A DNA stretch of 64,000 nucleotides from Coffea arabica (taxonomy: Eukaryota > Streptophyta > Magnoliopsida > Gentianales > Rubiaceae). The stretch covers positions 9,052,001 through 9,116,000 of the forward strand of contig NC_092329.1 in NCBI RefSeq assembly GCF_036785885.1, given 5' to 3'. Made by a program: the position numbers and the translations under genes. This document shows positions 1-11,557 of this stretch, piece by piece (the stretch's first letter is position 1; every line of letters begins with the position of its first letter). The notes under the pieces are model-generated. The model did no database searches. It was not told the origin of the DNA and saw only the letters and a program-made list of their open reading frames with translations.

Positions 1-597
1 GAAGTGAAGAAAGTAAAGGGGGAATTGAACCGATGATCTCTAATTCATGAATTCTCAATTTTAGATGCTACACCAAATCCTCTCAATAGACAAGTTAGAA
101 TGGTAAAATTTGCATTCAAGTTGTTCTACCTTTTTAGGTTATTTCGGTATGTTACTTTTTCGTTTGATTACAATGAAACTTTGAAAAGTAAAAATTAGTT
201 ATTTTTGGAAGAAATTTTCCATTGGAAATTTTTAATTTTGTTTTTGCTAATAAATAAATGTGAAAAAAAATCATGAATGAAAATTCAATGTTTCCAAAAA
301 TGTGTTTTTGTTCTTCCTTTTATAAAAATAACTTCTAATGAAATTTGGCATCCTTTTCCCCTACTAAGATGGCATATGCATATCAGGTTCTTTCTAACAT
401 AGGGTCAAATAAGATCAGGAACACTAGGTTTTTGAAGGTTTATTTGGTCATTTCAGATGGTTATGTGTAGTGAATTTACTAGGGAACATATTTGGCTCAT
501 GGTCTAGGGCTAAAATGTCCATCTTCTGGGTTAAGAGAGGGCAAAGTGAAAGTTCCCAACTTTTAGGGAGGGTTAATGTAATTAGCCATAGGTAGTA
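1..597. other. Intergenic, no gene seen
   Basis: AT-rich DNA with no credible exon, tRNA or long reading frame on either strand. It ends at the target-site duplication of the MULE-like element that starts at 607. Confidence 0.6.
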
Positions 598-606
598 TAA
601 CTTCTA

Positions 607-1675
607 GGGATAATTATAGAAACCTTCCCCAAGGTTTTTAACAACAACACTCACTTCCTTTGAGGTTTGAAAAATAGTACTAACCTCCTCTAAATTTAAG
701 ATTTTAATAGCAACTTCAACCCATGTTAGAGAAAGTGCCATTAAAAGAGTCTTTTGAGAAGTAAGATAATAATTTCGTTCCATTTGTACCTTTTTTGCTT
801 CTTGTGAGGTTGTATTAGTAAAAAAAAATGAAAAACATTAAGAAATGGAAACAATTAGTGAAACTTAGAGAATATATGTGCAAAGAGGACAATGGCAGCA
901 GTAAAATCTACAAGAAGCAACAAACATTTGTTTAGAAATTTGAGATTCTAAAGCATGTAAAGAGATTATTGATCAAGTAAGAAAATTTAACCTTTGGACA
1001 GTACAAGAGAACTTCTTATTGTCATGCTTTATGGTATATCGATTTCACACTATTTACCATATTTTGTACACAGTTATGCCTTTTCATGATGGACACAACA
1101 ATTTCATCATACTATAACTAACACAACAAGGATTGCTTACCTATTATTTTCTCATTGCCACAGGTTTTTAATAGAAAAATACTCAGATTTTGCCTTGATT
1201 TCTATTGTCTTTCTCCTTTTGTTTCATGAATGCATAAGATGAAATAAGTTCAAACAAAACCACCGAAACATATTCTTTTATGAAGCCTCGTCTAGAGATT
1301 TATTTCTCCTACATTTTTCGTGCTTCTGCTTCTCTTCTATGTAGATTATATATGATTTGTATTGTTCTTTCAAATGTTTTCAATCACAAATTGGCGCCAT
1401 TTTGTAAGTGCACGTACAGTGCTTAATAAAGCAAAAAATAATTGTTAATGTTGTTTAATTAGCTATCTTAGACTTGTTTATTGCTTTAATTTTTTTTGCC
1501 CCAAATTTGTTTACTAACAACCTTAAACTCTTAGGGTATAGAAGTAAATTCATCTTATCTTATGTCAATTATAGGTCCCAAATTCATGTTAGGGGAGGTT
1601 AGTGTTATTTTTCAAACTTTAGGGAAGGTGAATGCAATTGTCAAAAACCTCAGGGTAGGTTTCTGCAATTACCCC
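607..1675. mobile_element. Non-autonomous MULE-like TIR element
   Basis: The first 100 bases (GGGATAATTATAGAAACC and onward) match the reverse complement of the last 100 (GGGGTAATTGCAGAAACC and onward), with scattered mismatches over the whole length. The element is flanked by an exact 9-bp direct repeat, TAACTTCTA, at 598-606 and 1676-1684. Long terminal inverted repeats plus a 9-bp target duplication are typical of Mutator-like elements. The 1,069-bp interior has no transposase frame, so it is non-autonomous. The same TIR type recurs at 2066-3446 and in reduced form at 49805-50221. Confidence 0.85.
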
Positions 1676-2065
1676 TAACTTCTACGCTGCGCTAACCATT
1701 TGTTATTGGAAAACATGCAAGAACAATTCAAAATAGCACTTGTCTTTTGACAATTTGGAAACTGTAACTACAAATTTGTTTAATAACTTTCATCTTTGTC
1801 TGATATTTCTTAAGATCTTACATTTCAACTTGTTTTATTGTTACCGAGTGATTTTGCAAGAAAAGGTTGTGTAACGTGTTAAAACTTATTGGGTTTGTTA
1901 TCATTCTTGAGAGTTGGTCAAAATGTTTGTGTAGTATAGAATGATATTTTAATAGGAAGGTCTTGTTTTTACAAAAAAACATTTGTACAAGCTTTAAGAT
2001 CACGCATAACTTTTAAGAAAACCATGTTTACTTCAAAATAAAATTGCTAAAGAGAAATTAGGCTA

Positions 2066-3446
2066 GGGATAAGTTCAGAAACCTCCCCTACTCTCGGGGA
2101 GGGTTCTGATTATTGCAGGAAGCTCCCTCCAACTTAAAAAATTACGCCTACCTCTTCTATGCTTATGTCAGTAACAATATAAACTTAGTATGCTACATTT
2201 GTTCTCAAAAATCCTAAATACTCCTTTATTACTTAGAAGGGAGAAAAACTCACTAATGAATTTATTTGACGTTGCAACTATTGTAAACGATATAATTACC
2301 ACTCTAACGAACTCAATAAACAATTTTAAGTTAATCCTGATATTCTCACAATTTTGACAACCTACCATTGCGCCGAAAGCTTTCCATGCAAATTAACTAT
2401 GACAATTAAAGTTTGCACTCAAGCTAATCTTTAGCTTCATTTATCTTTTGCCTAAGGCCCTGTTTGATAATCTAATTTAACACTTAAATTTAATAAATTC
2501 AAATCTTAATATATTCAGACCGTTTGATAACCAAAAATGAATTAATTAAGTGGCATTGAATTTTATAGATAAAATTTGCTCCCAAAATTAATTGATAAAC
2601 TATTCACTTATCACTAAATGTGATTTGCACTCAAATATATTAGATTTAATACTTAACAATTCAATAACTTAATGGATTCAGGCTTCAAATTTTAGATTTC
2701 AAACTTCAGTTTTATTAAACACACCTTAAATTCAGTGTTTAAATTGACTAATATCACTATCTAAATCCAATCCAAATGGCTACAGTCTTGTTAATGCTAA
2801 AATAATCTAACCCACCAAGAATAGCAATATGGAGTAACCAACAACAACACTAGAAATCATATCCCATGTCTCTAAGCAAATATGATTGTAGTTTTTATAT
2901 ACCAAAATTTTTTTTTACATAATTGGCATAATAACGTAATCTTCCTCAATCTATATTTCCTTTTAAGTTATCACTTTTATTTTCTTGTCTTTACTCTGTA
3001 TCACTGCCATCCTTTTCACCTTCATTTAGTTTGATAACAAATCTAATCCGATGACTTGTCATTTGACAATTTCAATTTAATAATACTTACAAAAAAAGGA
3101 AAAAAAAAAAAGAGGATCTATTTTCATAAGAATGAGGATTTGAGATGTATTAGATGGTTGTGTAGATGGTAGTTGCAAAAAAATAGTGGATTATGAGATG
3201 CAAGAGCAAAAAGGTAGGAGAGAGAGTCGGAGAGAGAGAATAAGAGTTTATTTTGTATAGCAGCCATTACTTTAGAATGAAAGATTAGTTGTAGTTGTAA
3301 GATTTTTTTCTTCGTAGGAATGATTTATAAGTGAAGGATATTATAGTCATTTTACTACATGAAGAGAAGTTAGTGTAATTATTCAAATCTGAAAGGAGGT
3401 GAGTGAAATTTTCAGAAATCTTAGGAGAGGTTTTTGAAATTATCCT
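2066..3446. mobile_element. Second MULE-like element, older copy
   Basis: Left end GGGATAAGTTCAGAAACCTC pairs with a right end whose reverse complement reads AGGATAATTTCAAAAACCTC. These are the same terminal repeats as the 607-1675 element but more diverged. Flanks ATTAGGCTA (2057-2065) and ATTGGGTTA (3447-3455) match at 7 of 9 positions and look like an eroded 9-bp target duplication. A separate MITE is nested at 2456-2729. No transposase frame is visible. Confidence 0.7.
2456..2729. mobile_element. MITE nested in MULE-like element
   Basis: A 270-bp AT-rich unit beginning GGCCCTGTTTGATAATC and ending TTTATTAAACACACCTTA. The ends are short imperfect inverted repeats. It aligns over nearly its full length, in reverse orientation, with 47340-47596 inside an intron of lyase gene B, so it is a dispersed family. 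The TTTGATAA-type ends resemble hAT-type MITEs, but the superfamily is not certain. Confidence 0.75.
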
Positions 3447-3827
3447 ATTGGGTTATTATGAAACCTAACTTTTAAAGTTTTTTTTCAAACAAAAACTGTG
3501 TATACACATTTTAACACATTTATGTAACCATGCATACAAAACACTATCCATTGTTATTATCTCTTAATAACTATCATAGCAATAATAGTACACAATCCAA
3601 GATAATTCTCACTTAACTCATTACAAATCTAGGGTAGACCTTGATTCATCTGTTGCTAGTCCATTGGGTTTTAAATACACGATTTTTAGATCCATGGTTT
3701 AATTTTACTAAAATTGCAAATTTGACGATTCACATATATGAATTAAAAAGGTATTTTGGTTTCAAAAACTTATTTGCTCAAAATGTAAGGAGATATGATA
3801 AGCTTTCATTGTCAATAACTAGTCTAG

Positions 3828-4611
3828 TGTGACGGCCCCACCTCTCCCTAGGGCGTACCCCAGGGTTCGGCGGGTCGCCTGCCCAACTCTCGCCGGGACT
3901 CACATAAGTCACTAATTAAACATTGTTGAGAAGAAATAAAGGTCCCTTAGCTACTCACCTTATCAACCAAAGAAAGAGGACAACTTAGCACCTTAAGCTT
4001 CCAAATCACTTCACTAATCACCTCACAATCACTAAACTAGGGGTTTATATGGAGAAGATTCAAGATTAATCGGTTGGTTTGGTGAATTGAGCAAGATTGG
4101 AGACCAAAATTGTGGAGAGTTTTCTTTCCTTTTTGCTTGAAAAATTCGGCCAAGAAGAAGAAGAAAAATGGTGAATTTTTGGTAAATTTTGATATTAATT
4201 TGGTAAAGGCATGAATAGTAGTCAAATGGCAAGACTAAATCTTATGGTGACACTTGTCACCCTATTTAATGCATGCATATCCCTTTGTTTCCTCTCACAC
4301 TAATCCATATAGCAACCTTTAATTATCTTTTAGCACCTGGTAAAATAAATCCGGTATCCAAAACTTAACCTAATTGGCCGAATTTTACCGAACTTTCCGC
4401 ACTAGTGGGTCCCACGTCCGGTATACGCTCTTAATTTCTCAAGAACTAACCGATACTAGAAAAATCATCTAAAAACTATATTTGCTCATAAAAATTATCT
4501 GGGAAATTTTTCTAATAAAGAAAATGTAGAAAAGACGGGCGATCAATAAAATAAACCCTAGAAACTTAGAAAATTTCGGGTTCTCGCACTTATTCTTTTC
4601 GGGGCGTCACA
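3828..4611. mobile_element. Solo LTR of an LTR retrotransposon
   Basis: A 784-bp unit starting TGTGACGGCCCCACC and ending GGGGCGTCACA, with the canonical TG...CA termini and inverted end motif. It is flanked by an exact 5-bp direct repeat, TCTAG (3823-3827 and 4612-4616). No internal gag-pol, primer-binding site or second LTR is present, so this is a solo LTR left by recombination between the two LTRs of an inserted element. It is more GC-rich than its surroundings. Assignment to Ty3-type elements is a guess from the TGTGACG terminus. Confidence 0.85.
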
Positions 4612-4616
4612 TCTAG

Positions 4617-7600
4617 ACATTTTGATGGTACAATATGGATTTAATAAAATTTTGGTAGATATGGCCAAGTTAATTAGTGCTAACATAATGGAAAATCCAT
4701 TGATTTTTGATATCTCGAAATTGATTAAACATATTGTACTATAGCACTTTTAATTTGAAAAATTTACAAAGTTTTGGTTTGTTAAATATTATATTTGACA
4801 GACAAACCAAACCAAACCAAATTAGGGTAAAATGGTTTGTTCTTTTTTCTTCAATCCAATAAGCTATAAAACTTAAATATATTGAAATTACTTGGATATA
4901 TTGAAGTTTTGTACAAAAACTAAACCTATCATAACAATGCATATAATAGAGTTGAATAAATTCTTCTGTTATTCTTAGAATATCCAATATAGCCAATTAA
5001 TATAGTCTTATTTTAGTTTTCAACCATGCTGATCTTAAGAAATATGTAGAATTAAATTCATAATGTATTTTTGTAGGTGACATGCACATTTCAATACATA
5101 ATTTTACTTGTTCTTTTTTTTTGGTATGGAATAAATGAGTAGCTTGTAACTTTTAATAACATCATTTATGCAATTTTTTTGCTCTATTTGCTTGCAAAAC
5201 ATAATCAAAACATATTAACATGAAATTAAGAGTCCGTCACGAAAAGAAATGAGAGAGAAGAATATGTGTACTAGTACAAATGTGCATGTTTTTGGACGTG
5301 CATATGTATTTCCATATTAATCTTTTTGAACCTTCAAATGAATAAAACTATAGAAGTCTAATTGATTAATAGTAGTAAGGGAAAATATAAATGGTAAATG
5401 TAGATCTACTTAGGTCTTTAAGCAAGCTCTTTAATGGCATGAGAATGCACTCACTTTTATAGGCGAAAACACATTTTTCTTTTAATACTACGAGTTTCTA
5501 CTAAAAATGGATATTAATTTACATTAAGTCTATTTTGGATTGTTTAGGAGTGAAATAGTGTATACGATTACCAAAAGAACATGAAAATTTTCAGAGCATG
5601 AATAAATTACCATATATGACCTTTTTTTATATTTCTTAAAATAATTATTTGTGGCTGCTCAAAATTGTGAGTGTATTTTTAATTAGGAATAAAGGTATTA
5701 AAAATAGCATTTTAATTATTGAGCTTCATCTCGCAAATTTTCAACTTTTGAATAATGAAATCCTAGATTATGTTATGTTTTACAGATTTTCAAGTGATTT
5801 GTAAAATTGTCTTTCAAGCCATTTTTTCATGGCTTAATAGTAACTAAAAATGTTGTAGAATGTAAAGTATTGACTTATCATTAATTTGGTCTATTTTGAC
5901 AACGTTTTGTGCTATGTTAGTTAAATTTCAAAGTCATTAAATGAAAATAATGTTATTCCTTTGACACTTCATAAGAATAGGAGAAAAAACTATGTGCTTT
6001 TGAATTTTCCTTATAATCACAAATTCTCTTAATAGGTATTGGTAAATATTTTGCAAACAATAATGTAATTTGGCTTCTACATCTTGCTAGATGATTCAAT
6101 TATAAAGGCATTTATGAAACATTACATCCTAATAAAAACTATTTGACAAGTTCAATAACAAGCTTTGTATTAAATTGGCTGTCATATTGAGGGACTCCCA
6201 ATCCACGATAGGGTTGTGAATGTTTCAATTTGTTAAAAAGAATGAGTTATTAAATGCTTGATGAGTTTCATAATTTAATATGAGCCTTGTGTACTTATTT
6301 TGTCCTACAATTTGTAAAATTTATCTTTATCTTTGTTATGTTTGATCTAATATGTTGAACTCTTAGATTCTTAATTTGGTCCTTTGAAAACTTTCTTTTT
6401 TAGTAGATTCCTAAGATCATTGGATGTTATATCACATCACACACACAATAATATTGCAAATGTTTATATTTTTCAGGTTGTACCCACATATATAATTATG
6501 TGTTCTTTTTTTTTTATTTCATTGAGGATTCTTTTAATTATTTATTTTGTGGCTAACATATACCATTTTGCAGTGCAAACCAATTCAATCAAGGACATAG
6601 ATCATGAAAAGCTCAAAGTAACAATGGGATTACGCTATGCATTCAAATAGTTGAAGAACTCTTTAAATTTTTATATTTTTTTATAATTCATGCATTAATT
6701 TGTGTTAATACCATTTTATTTATTCGTGTTAAAATTATTTATTGGTTTTTGTGGCTGACATATACCTGTTTGCAGTGAAAAACAATTCTACCAAGGGTAT
6801 AGATCATGAAAAGCTCATCGGAACAGTGGGGTTTATGCCATGCATTCAAATATTTGAAGGAACCTTTAAATTTTTAAAATTTGTTAAAATTCTTCATAAT
6901 TCATGTATTAATTAGATAACTCTCGCCATAATTCAAACACTATTGTTGATTCGCCTATAGCATATTGGTTGTTGGGGTTGTGATGGCTTCTTTGACTCCT
7001 TACTCCATACCTATTATGCAAGTTAATTCAACATTCCAATCTCAACTGCTAACCACGAGAATTGGGTGATAATTGAAGAATTAAAAATTGAAATCTCATT
7101 CATATTGAGGAATTCTCATTAAGTACAAGCATAAGCTAACACCATGATATGTGCACATTGTGTAGAGAGAAAACTTGGAGGTGGAAGGAAGGAGAGAGGG
7201 GAACCCTTCTCTAATAGTTTGTGATCTAACATGCATATATTCATGTCATTTATTTGTTTGGGAGAAAAACAAGAGGATTTCTCCATGATATTTGACTAGA
7301 AAACGCTAATTCATTCGACTATAATTTTCAAAAAGAGTTAGAAAGATACAAATATGCTAGAAAATAAGACAATTTTATATAACAAAGGGCATATTCAAGA
7401 TATACATATGTCAACCAATGCTCATACCTATGCATAGCTTGCATGGGTGCAAAATTTCACATCCATAAGGATGACGGACAGTATATACGCATTTAATTGT
7501 AAAAAAGCATTAGATTTGAAAACTCTCTATCAAAAAATAGAACAATGATAAAAAAAAAAAAGTATTGTCCATGAATTTTGAATAGCTGGACAAGTTTTAT

Positions 7601-8493
7601 TTTCATGTAAACTTGTTAACATTTGGCTGTATACCATTTCTAACATAATTGAATAACGTATGAAAAAGTAACAATTCGGCCATTTTGTTCTAAGATCATA
7701 ATCCGAGCATTATTTGGTTCTTTCCTATTTGAAATGTTTGCTAAGGAATGTAAAGTATCATGTCATCATATGTTCTCTTTAACCTTAAAAATTAAACTTT
7801 TTAACAGTTAAGACATTAGTCGAGTAGGCTAAATTGTTGTTCTACTTTAGATTTAGGGGAATTGAATAATAGAGACTTAGCCCCAAAAAATTATTTAAGT
7901 GGCCACCAAATCTTCTTTTTTAGATATGTATTTTGGTTTTGAACTACCCGTCCATTTACTTCTCACCTCAGTAGACCAAAAGGAAATTAGTGGTATATTA
8001 AACATCCAATGTTAGAGCTTAAGTTTCAAAGGGTTTTAAAACGTTAATGGAAGCTTCTTCTTCTTCTTCCTACGGCTGCTTCTCAATTGTGAGCTTTAAT
8101 TGAAAAGAATCATATGCTACTGAACCAGAAAGTTTTGATTCCATATTCTTTCGTGATATGAATGAGCACGTGGGGTGCAAATTCGTCATGCACTCTTTAT
8201 ATAGATTGGGAACTTAAGTTAAATTACCGGAGTTCAAAGAAAGAAGTATATCTACTTCAGGAAGGTATACTAACTAAAATATGATTGAGGAAGCAACCAC
8301 AATCTTTCAAAAGGGTAGTTTGTTTCTTTAAATAGCAATCTATGACCACATCTAAGCCTAGTGGACGTTTTCGAAATCACCATCTTAGGCTAGTCCAAGA
8401 AAGATTAGACAGCTACTATGATTCCAAAGCATAGTCTTTCGTACTTTAATTATTCATGATTTAGACGGATCTACTTTGACAAACTTTAAAATG
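4617..8493. other. Intergenic, no gene supported
   Basis: AT-rich sequence with short random frames only. The one internal structure I can support is a tandem duplication at 6546-6912. No tRNA and no recognisable transposase or reverse transcriptase fragment were seen. Confidence 0.5.
6546..6912 (+). repeat. Two-copy tandem duplication, exon-like
   Basis: Unit 1 (about 6546-6708) and unit 2 (about 6750-6912) share GTGGCTRACATATACC, TTTGCAGTG, ATAGATCATGAAAAGCTCA and ATGCATTCAAATA at a spacing of about 204 bp. Each unit has an acceptor-like TTTTGCAG or TTTGCAG before an open stretch (residues such as IDHEKL in both). This could be a duplicated exon remnant. I do not recognise the peptide and name no function. 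Confidence 0.55.
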
Positions 8494-8506
8494 AGTGTTG
8501 AATGGA

Positions 8507-8591
8507 CAACGAAGTGTGACTTTTCACTTGTAATCAAGAGATCACGAATTTGAGTCATGGTGGAAAATCACTATTTATCCCTCAAAAAAAA
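8507..8591 (+). mobile_element. Short SINE-like retroposon
   Basis: An 85-bp insertion ending in a run of nine A, flanked by exact 13-bp direct repeats AGTGTTGAATGGA (8494-8506 and 8592-8604). The interior GATCACGAATTTGAGTCATG resembles the B-box region of tRNA-derived SINEs. A poly(A) end plus a 13-bp target duplication is the mark of target-primed retroposition. It is probably 5'-truncated, because no A box is clear. Confidence 0.7.
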
Positions 8592-8949
8592 AGTGTTGAA
8601 TGGATCTCAACCTAACCTCAATCATACTTCAACTTCTAACTCATCTTTTTATAAACCTTGTCTTATACCATAGAAGGAAGGTTTTCCCGTCTTGCAATTG
8701 GAGTTCTATCTATATATGCTTATTCTACGAAGGCAATAACAAAAGTATATGGTGTTTTATTAAATGTCACCTGACAAAATGCATGAAGGAATATTTAATA
8801 TAAAGTAAATTTATTCCACTTTAATATTTTAAATATGGTATGGATGCTTATGATTGCAAAAGATTTTGATGAGTTGGTTTCTTAACATTCATACGTCGAA
8901 GCTAAGATGGCATGCCACCATGCAATATATATACGAGCTCAAGCTTTAT

Positions 8950-9018
8950 GGGGTTAAGGTGAAAGGGATTGTAAGTTGGAGATCCTAAATCTAAAACCTT
9001 CCACTTATTTAAAAAAAA
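8950..9018 (+). mobile_element. SINE-like remnant
   Basis: GGGGTTAAGGTGAAAGGGAT followed by TGTAAGTTGGAGATCC, an AATCTAAAACC motif and a poly(A)-like run at 9010-9023. The order resembles A-box and B-box spacing of a tRNA-derived SINE and is similar to sequence near 45550-45610 in gene B. No clear target duplication was seen. Confidence 0.35.
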
Positions 9019-9797
9019 AAAAAATTCTATGTACCTCTCTAAAGAAGTGGCCCCTTGGTTGCCACAAGGAAAAAAGAGAGGGCAGAAAAGAGAGATGGTA
9101 TTGTTCAATAAATGGAAGAAAAATATGAAAAAGAAGAAAACAAAGAGACACAAGATTGATTAGTTGAGTGAAAAATAGGCAAGTAAACACAACAAAGAAA
9201 GGAGCAATTCCTCACAAGCTCAATTAACTTAATTGCTTAGGCATCCCTCTCTTTATTAGGTGACATGGTTAAAGGTGACAACTTCAGTCTGGCTAACAAA
9301 TACTCCCTTTTCTTTAAGTCCCCTCATTCAAGCTTCTATATAATTCTCGTCTTATCTTTCTTGAGTTTTTTTTGTTCTCTTGTTTCCAGTCTTCTCAGTT
9401 TCTTTTGTTGTATTTTTCTTCTTTTCTAGCAGTCACATGCAATACATATCTTCCAAGATGTGTCAAAAAAGCAAAGAGTTTAATTAGGAACTTCCAGATC
9501 TTATATATTATTTATGCTACCTCGTATCCCATGGTACTAGAATGCCAAATGCAAGTATCTGTCAATTCTAAATGCCATAATTCCCAACTACTAATTCCTG
9601 AAAGCTTAAGAAATTCAAAGTCGAACAGAAATTGTCTCTTACAGTATGAAAAACAGTTATTGAGCATCCATGCAAACCAATTAGTAAAACGTTGTCCCTG
9701 GTGAATAAAATGATCAAGATTTTTTCCTCTACGAAGTAAGTAACTACGAATTAATTCCAAGTGACACAGCCAGGCAACAAACTAAGATGTAACTTTC

Positions 9798-9916
9798 CTA
9801 GATGAACAGATCACACTCCAAGCGTAAACCAAGTTCCCTGAAATCTTTAATAGCCTCTAGGTCAGTGCCACTGAATTCTAAAGGAGTCCTTCCATTATTA
9901 TCCGCTACAGACATAG
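9798..9916 (-). pseudogene. Isolated ankyrin-like terminal exon
   Basis: On the minus strand a good acceptor (CTCATGCAG) is followed by an open 38-codon stretch ending in TAG. It contains the ankyrin-type motif DNNGRTPLEF, then a helix-like segment (TDLEAIKDFRELG) and ends ECDLFI. This reads like the last coding exon of an ankyrin-repeat protein. I found no matching upstream exons between 9917 and the MADS exon at 11347, so it may be a gene fragment or the end of a gene whose other exons I cannot recognise. It is not a MADS K-box or C-terminal exon. The parent family is unidentified. Confidence 0.3.
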
Positions 9917-11346
9917 CTGCATGAGATAATAAGGTAACTTATGTTAGATTGCATGAAATTAATGAAAGTATGACATTCCCTAATCAAGAATGATAAGGTT
10001 CCCAGTATTCTTGATGAACCGGAGAAGGTGACTCCTTATAATATCATGGCTTTCCAAACGAATACGTAGGAACTTGATGGATGAATTGTGAGATGAAGCC
10101 ATACTAGCTTCCTTTGGGATGTTGTTCTTAGCCTATTTCTAAAAGTTAGTTCATTAATCTTGATATTTTACCGCACGCTGTCTATCCTTAGAATTGCCAA
10201 AACTGCACTTTTCTAGAACTTCACAGTTCGTTAATGTTTCTTTTGATCTAATTGACCTTGTGGTCTAAGTATTCACAAGTTTTCGTACGCTGGGGTGACC
10301 ATTTATTTCTATTGCATGCTTTATCTCTTAAGTCGTTTACATTGCAGGTTTCCAAGGCAGCTTTTACCCATATGGCCGTGTTCCTAATTTCCTTCACCAC
10401 TATATTCACTAACTACACTAGCATGACCATTAGGCAAGCCTAAAGAAAGCATTATTGCAATGTACTCATGCTTGATCCAAGCATCTAACTCAATTGATTA
10501 TGCAGCCTAAAAGATACACATTCTACAGCCATTCCTGCAAGTTCTAACTTTCCAGAATTAGTATTCAACATCAACAGCCAGATAACACACCCCCCCCCCC
10601 CCCCTAGAAATTATTCTCACTCCTGCAGTCAAGAATGTACTGTTAATTGGATGGATTACTAAGGAACTAAGTAGAAGTCATTATATAAGAAATACATATT
10701 CAATTCACCCAATTTTGGCATACATTGTCCCTAAAAGCAAGTTTACTCGTATCAACATACAATAACCTGGTGCGGGTTCTATGAGCACAAAAATTTTTTT
10801 TTTGAGCCAGCTCAACCTTTAGCTGATGGTAGTCAAATTAAAGAAGTTATAATCAACTAAGATACTGGTTTAGCTCACCAACCAACATTAACATGGACCT
10901 ACATATGTTGCTCAACTTGATCATAATCAACTACATCAAGCGACCGGGAAAACCCTACCAAATACATGATTAACGCGCGTAACTACAGTTAAATCAATTA
11001 AGTTTTCCCTTAGTACATTTGCTGGAGAAAATTGCGAGGAAATAAGTGTAATTCGTACCAAAAAAAAAATTCTTAACTATTGGTTGCATAAATGGACAAA
11101 ATTTGAATTAAAAAATCATAAATTTTGCCTAGTTTCACTTATTAATTACAACCACAAAAAAATTCAGTATTCCATCTTTGTAGCTATAGTGTTATGGAAG
11201 TTGAATATTATCCATAGATACATAGATCTAAAGGAATTGCAGAAAATGTTTAGTAGTAAAAAAAACAGAAAAAGAATAACCCAAAAAAAGAAGTGCAATA
11301 GTAGGATTTCAACAAATGTGTAGAAGATCATGGGAAGGTGAAGGAC
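9917..11346. other. No gene seen; would be MADS intron 1
   Basis: This stretch lies directly downstream of the MADS exon donor on the minus strand, so it would be part of the first intron if that gene is intact. It contains a C-homopolymer at 10590-10604. I searched by eye for keratin-like-domain exons and found none. Confidence 0.4.
10590..10604. repeat. Poly(C) tract, 15 bases
   Basis: Fifteen consecutive C on the plus strand, unusual in such AT-rich DNA. It is probably length-variable. Confidence 0.95.
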
Positions 11347-11528
11347 CTGGAGCTAGAGAAATCATAGAGCTTGCCAGTACTGGAGAAGATGACGACTCCA
11401 ACCTCCGCGTCGCACAGGATCGCCAACTCCTTAGCCTTCTTCAGCAACCCATTCCTCCTCTTGGAAAACGTCACTTGCCTGCTCGTCGAATTATCGATCC
11501 TCCTAATCACTATCTTCCCTCTCCCCAT
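11347..11528 (-). CDS. MADS-box factor, AGL17/ANR1-type, first coding exon
   Basis: The exon encodes 60 residues plus two bases and holds a full type II (MIKC) MADS domain. Visible landmarks are [13 protein letters not shown] at the start, [20 protein letters not shown] in the DNA-binding helix, then [20 protein letters not shown]. The [13 protein letters not shown] signature points to the AGL17 clade (AGL17, AGL21, AGL16, ANR1). The start is the ATG at 11528-11526; an upstream in-frame ATG (11570) lies in what looks like a 5'-UTR intron and exon leader and is not used. The exon ends at CAG/GTCC with the 182-nt length usual for MADS exon 1. Proteins of this family bind CArG boxes in the nucleus as dimers. 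No I, K or C-terminal exon was recognised in the 11.3 kb downstream, so the gene is either truncated or has a very large first intron. Confidence 0.85.
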
Positions 11529-11557
11529 GCTGGTCCGACCTCCGATCTCACGCGCTG

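Noticed and set aside
9372..9760. Overlapping plus- and minus-strand frames of 110 and 82 codons
   Set aside because: No family motifs; the minus-strand one falls where the 3' flank of the ankyrin-like exon would be. Neither shows splice or start context.
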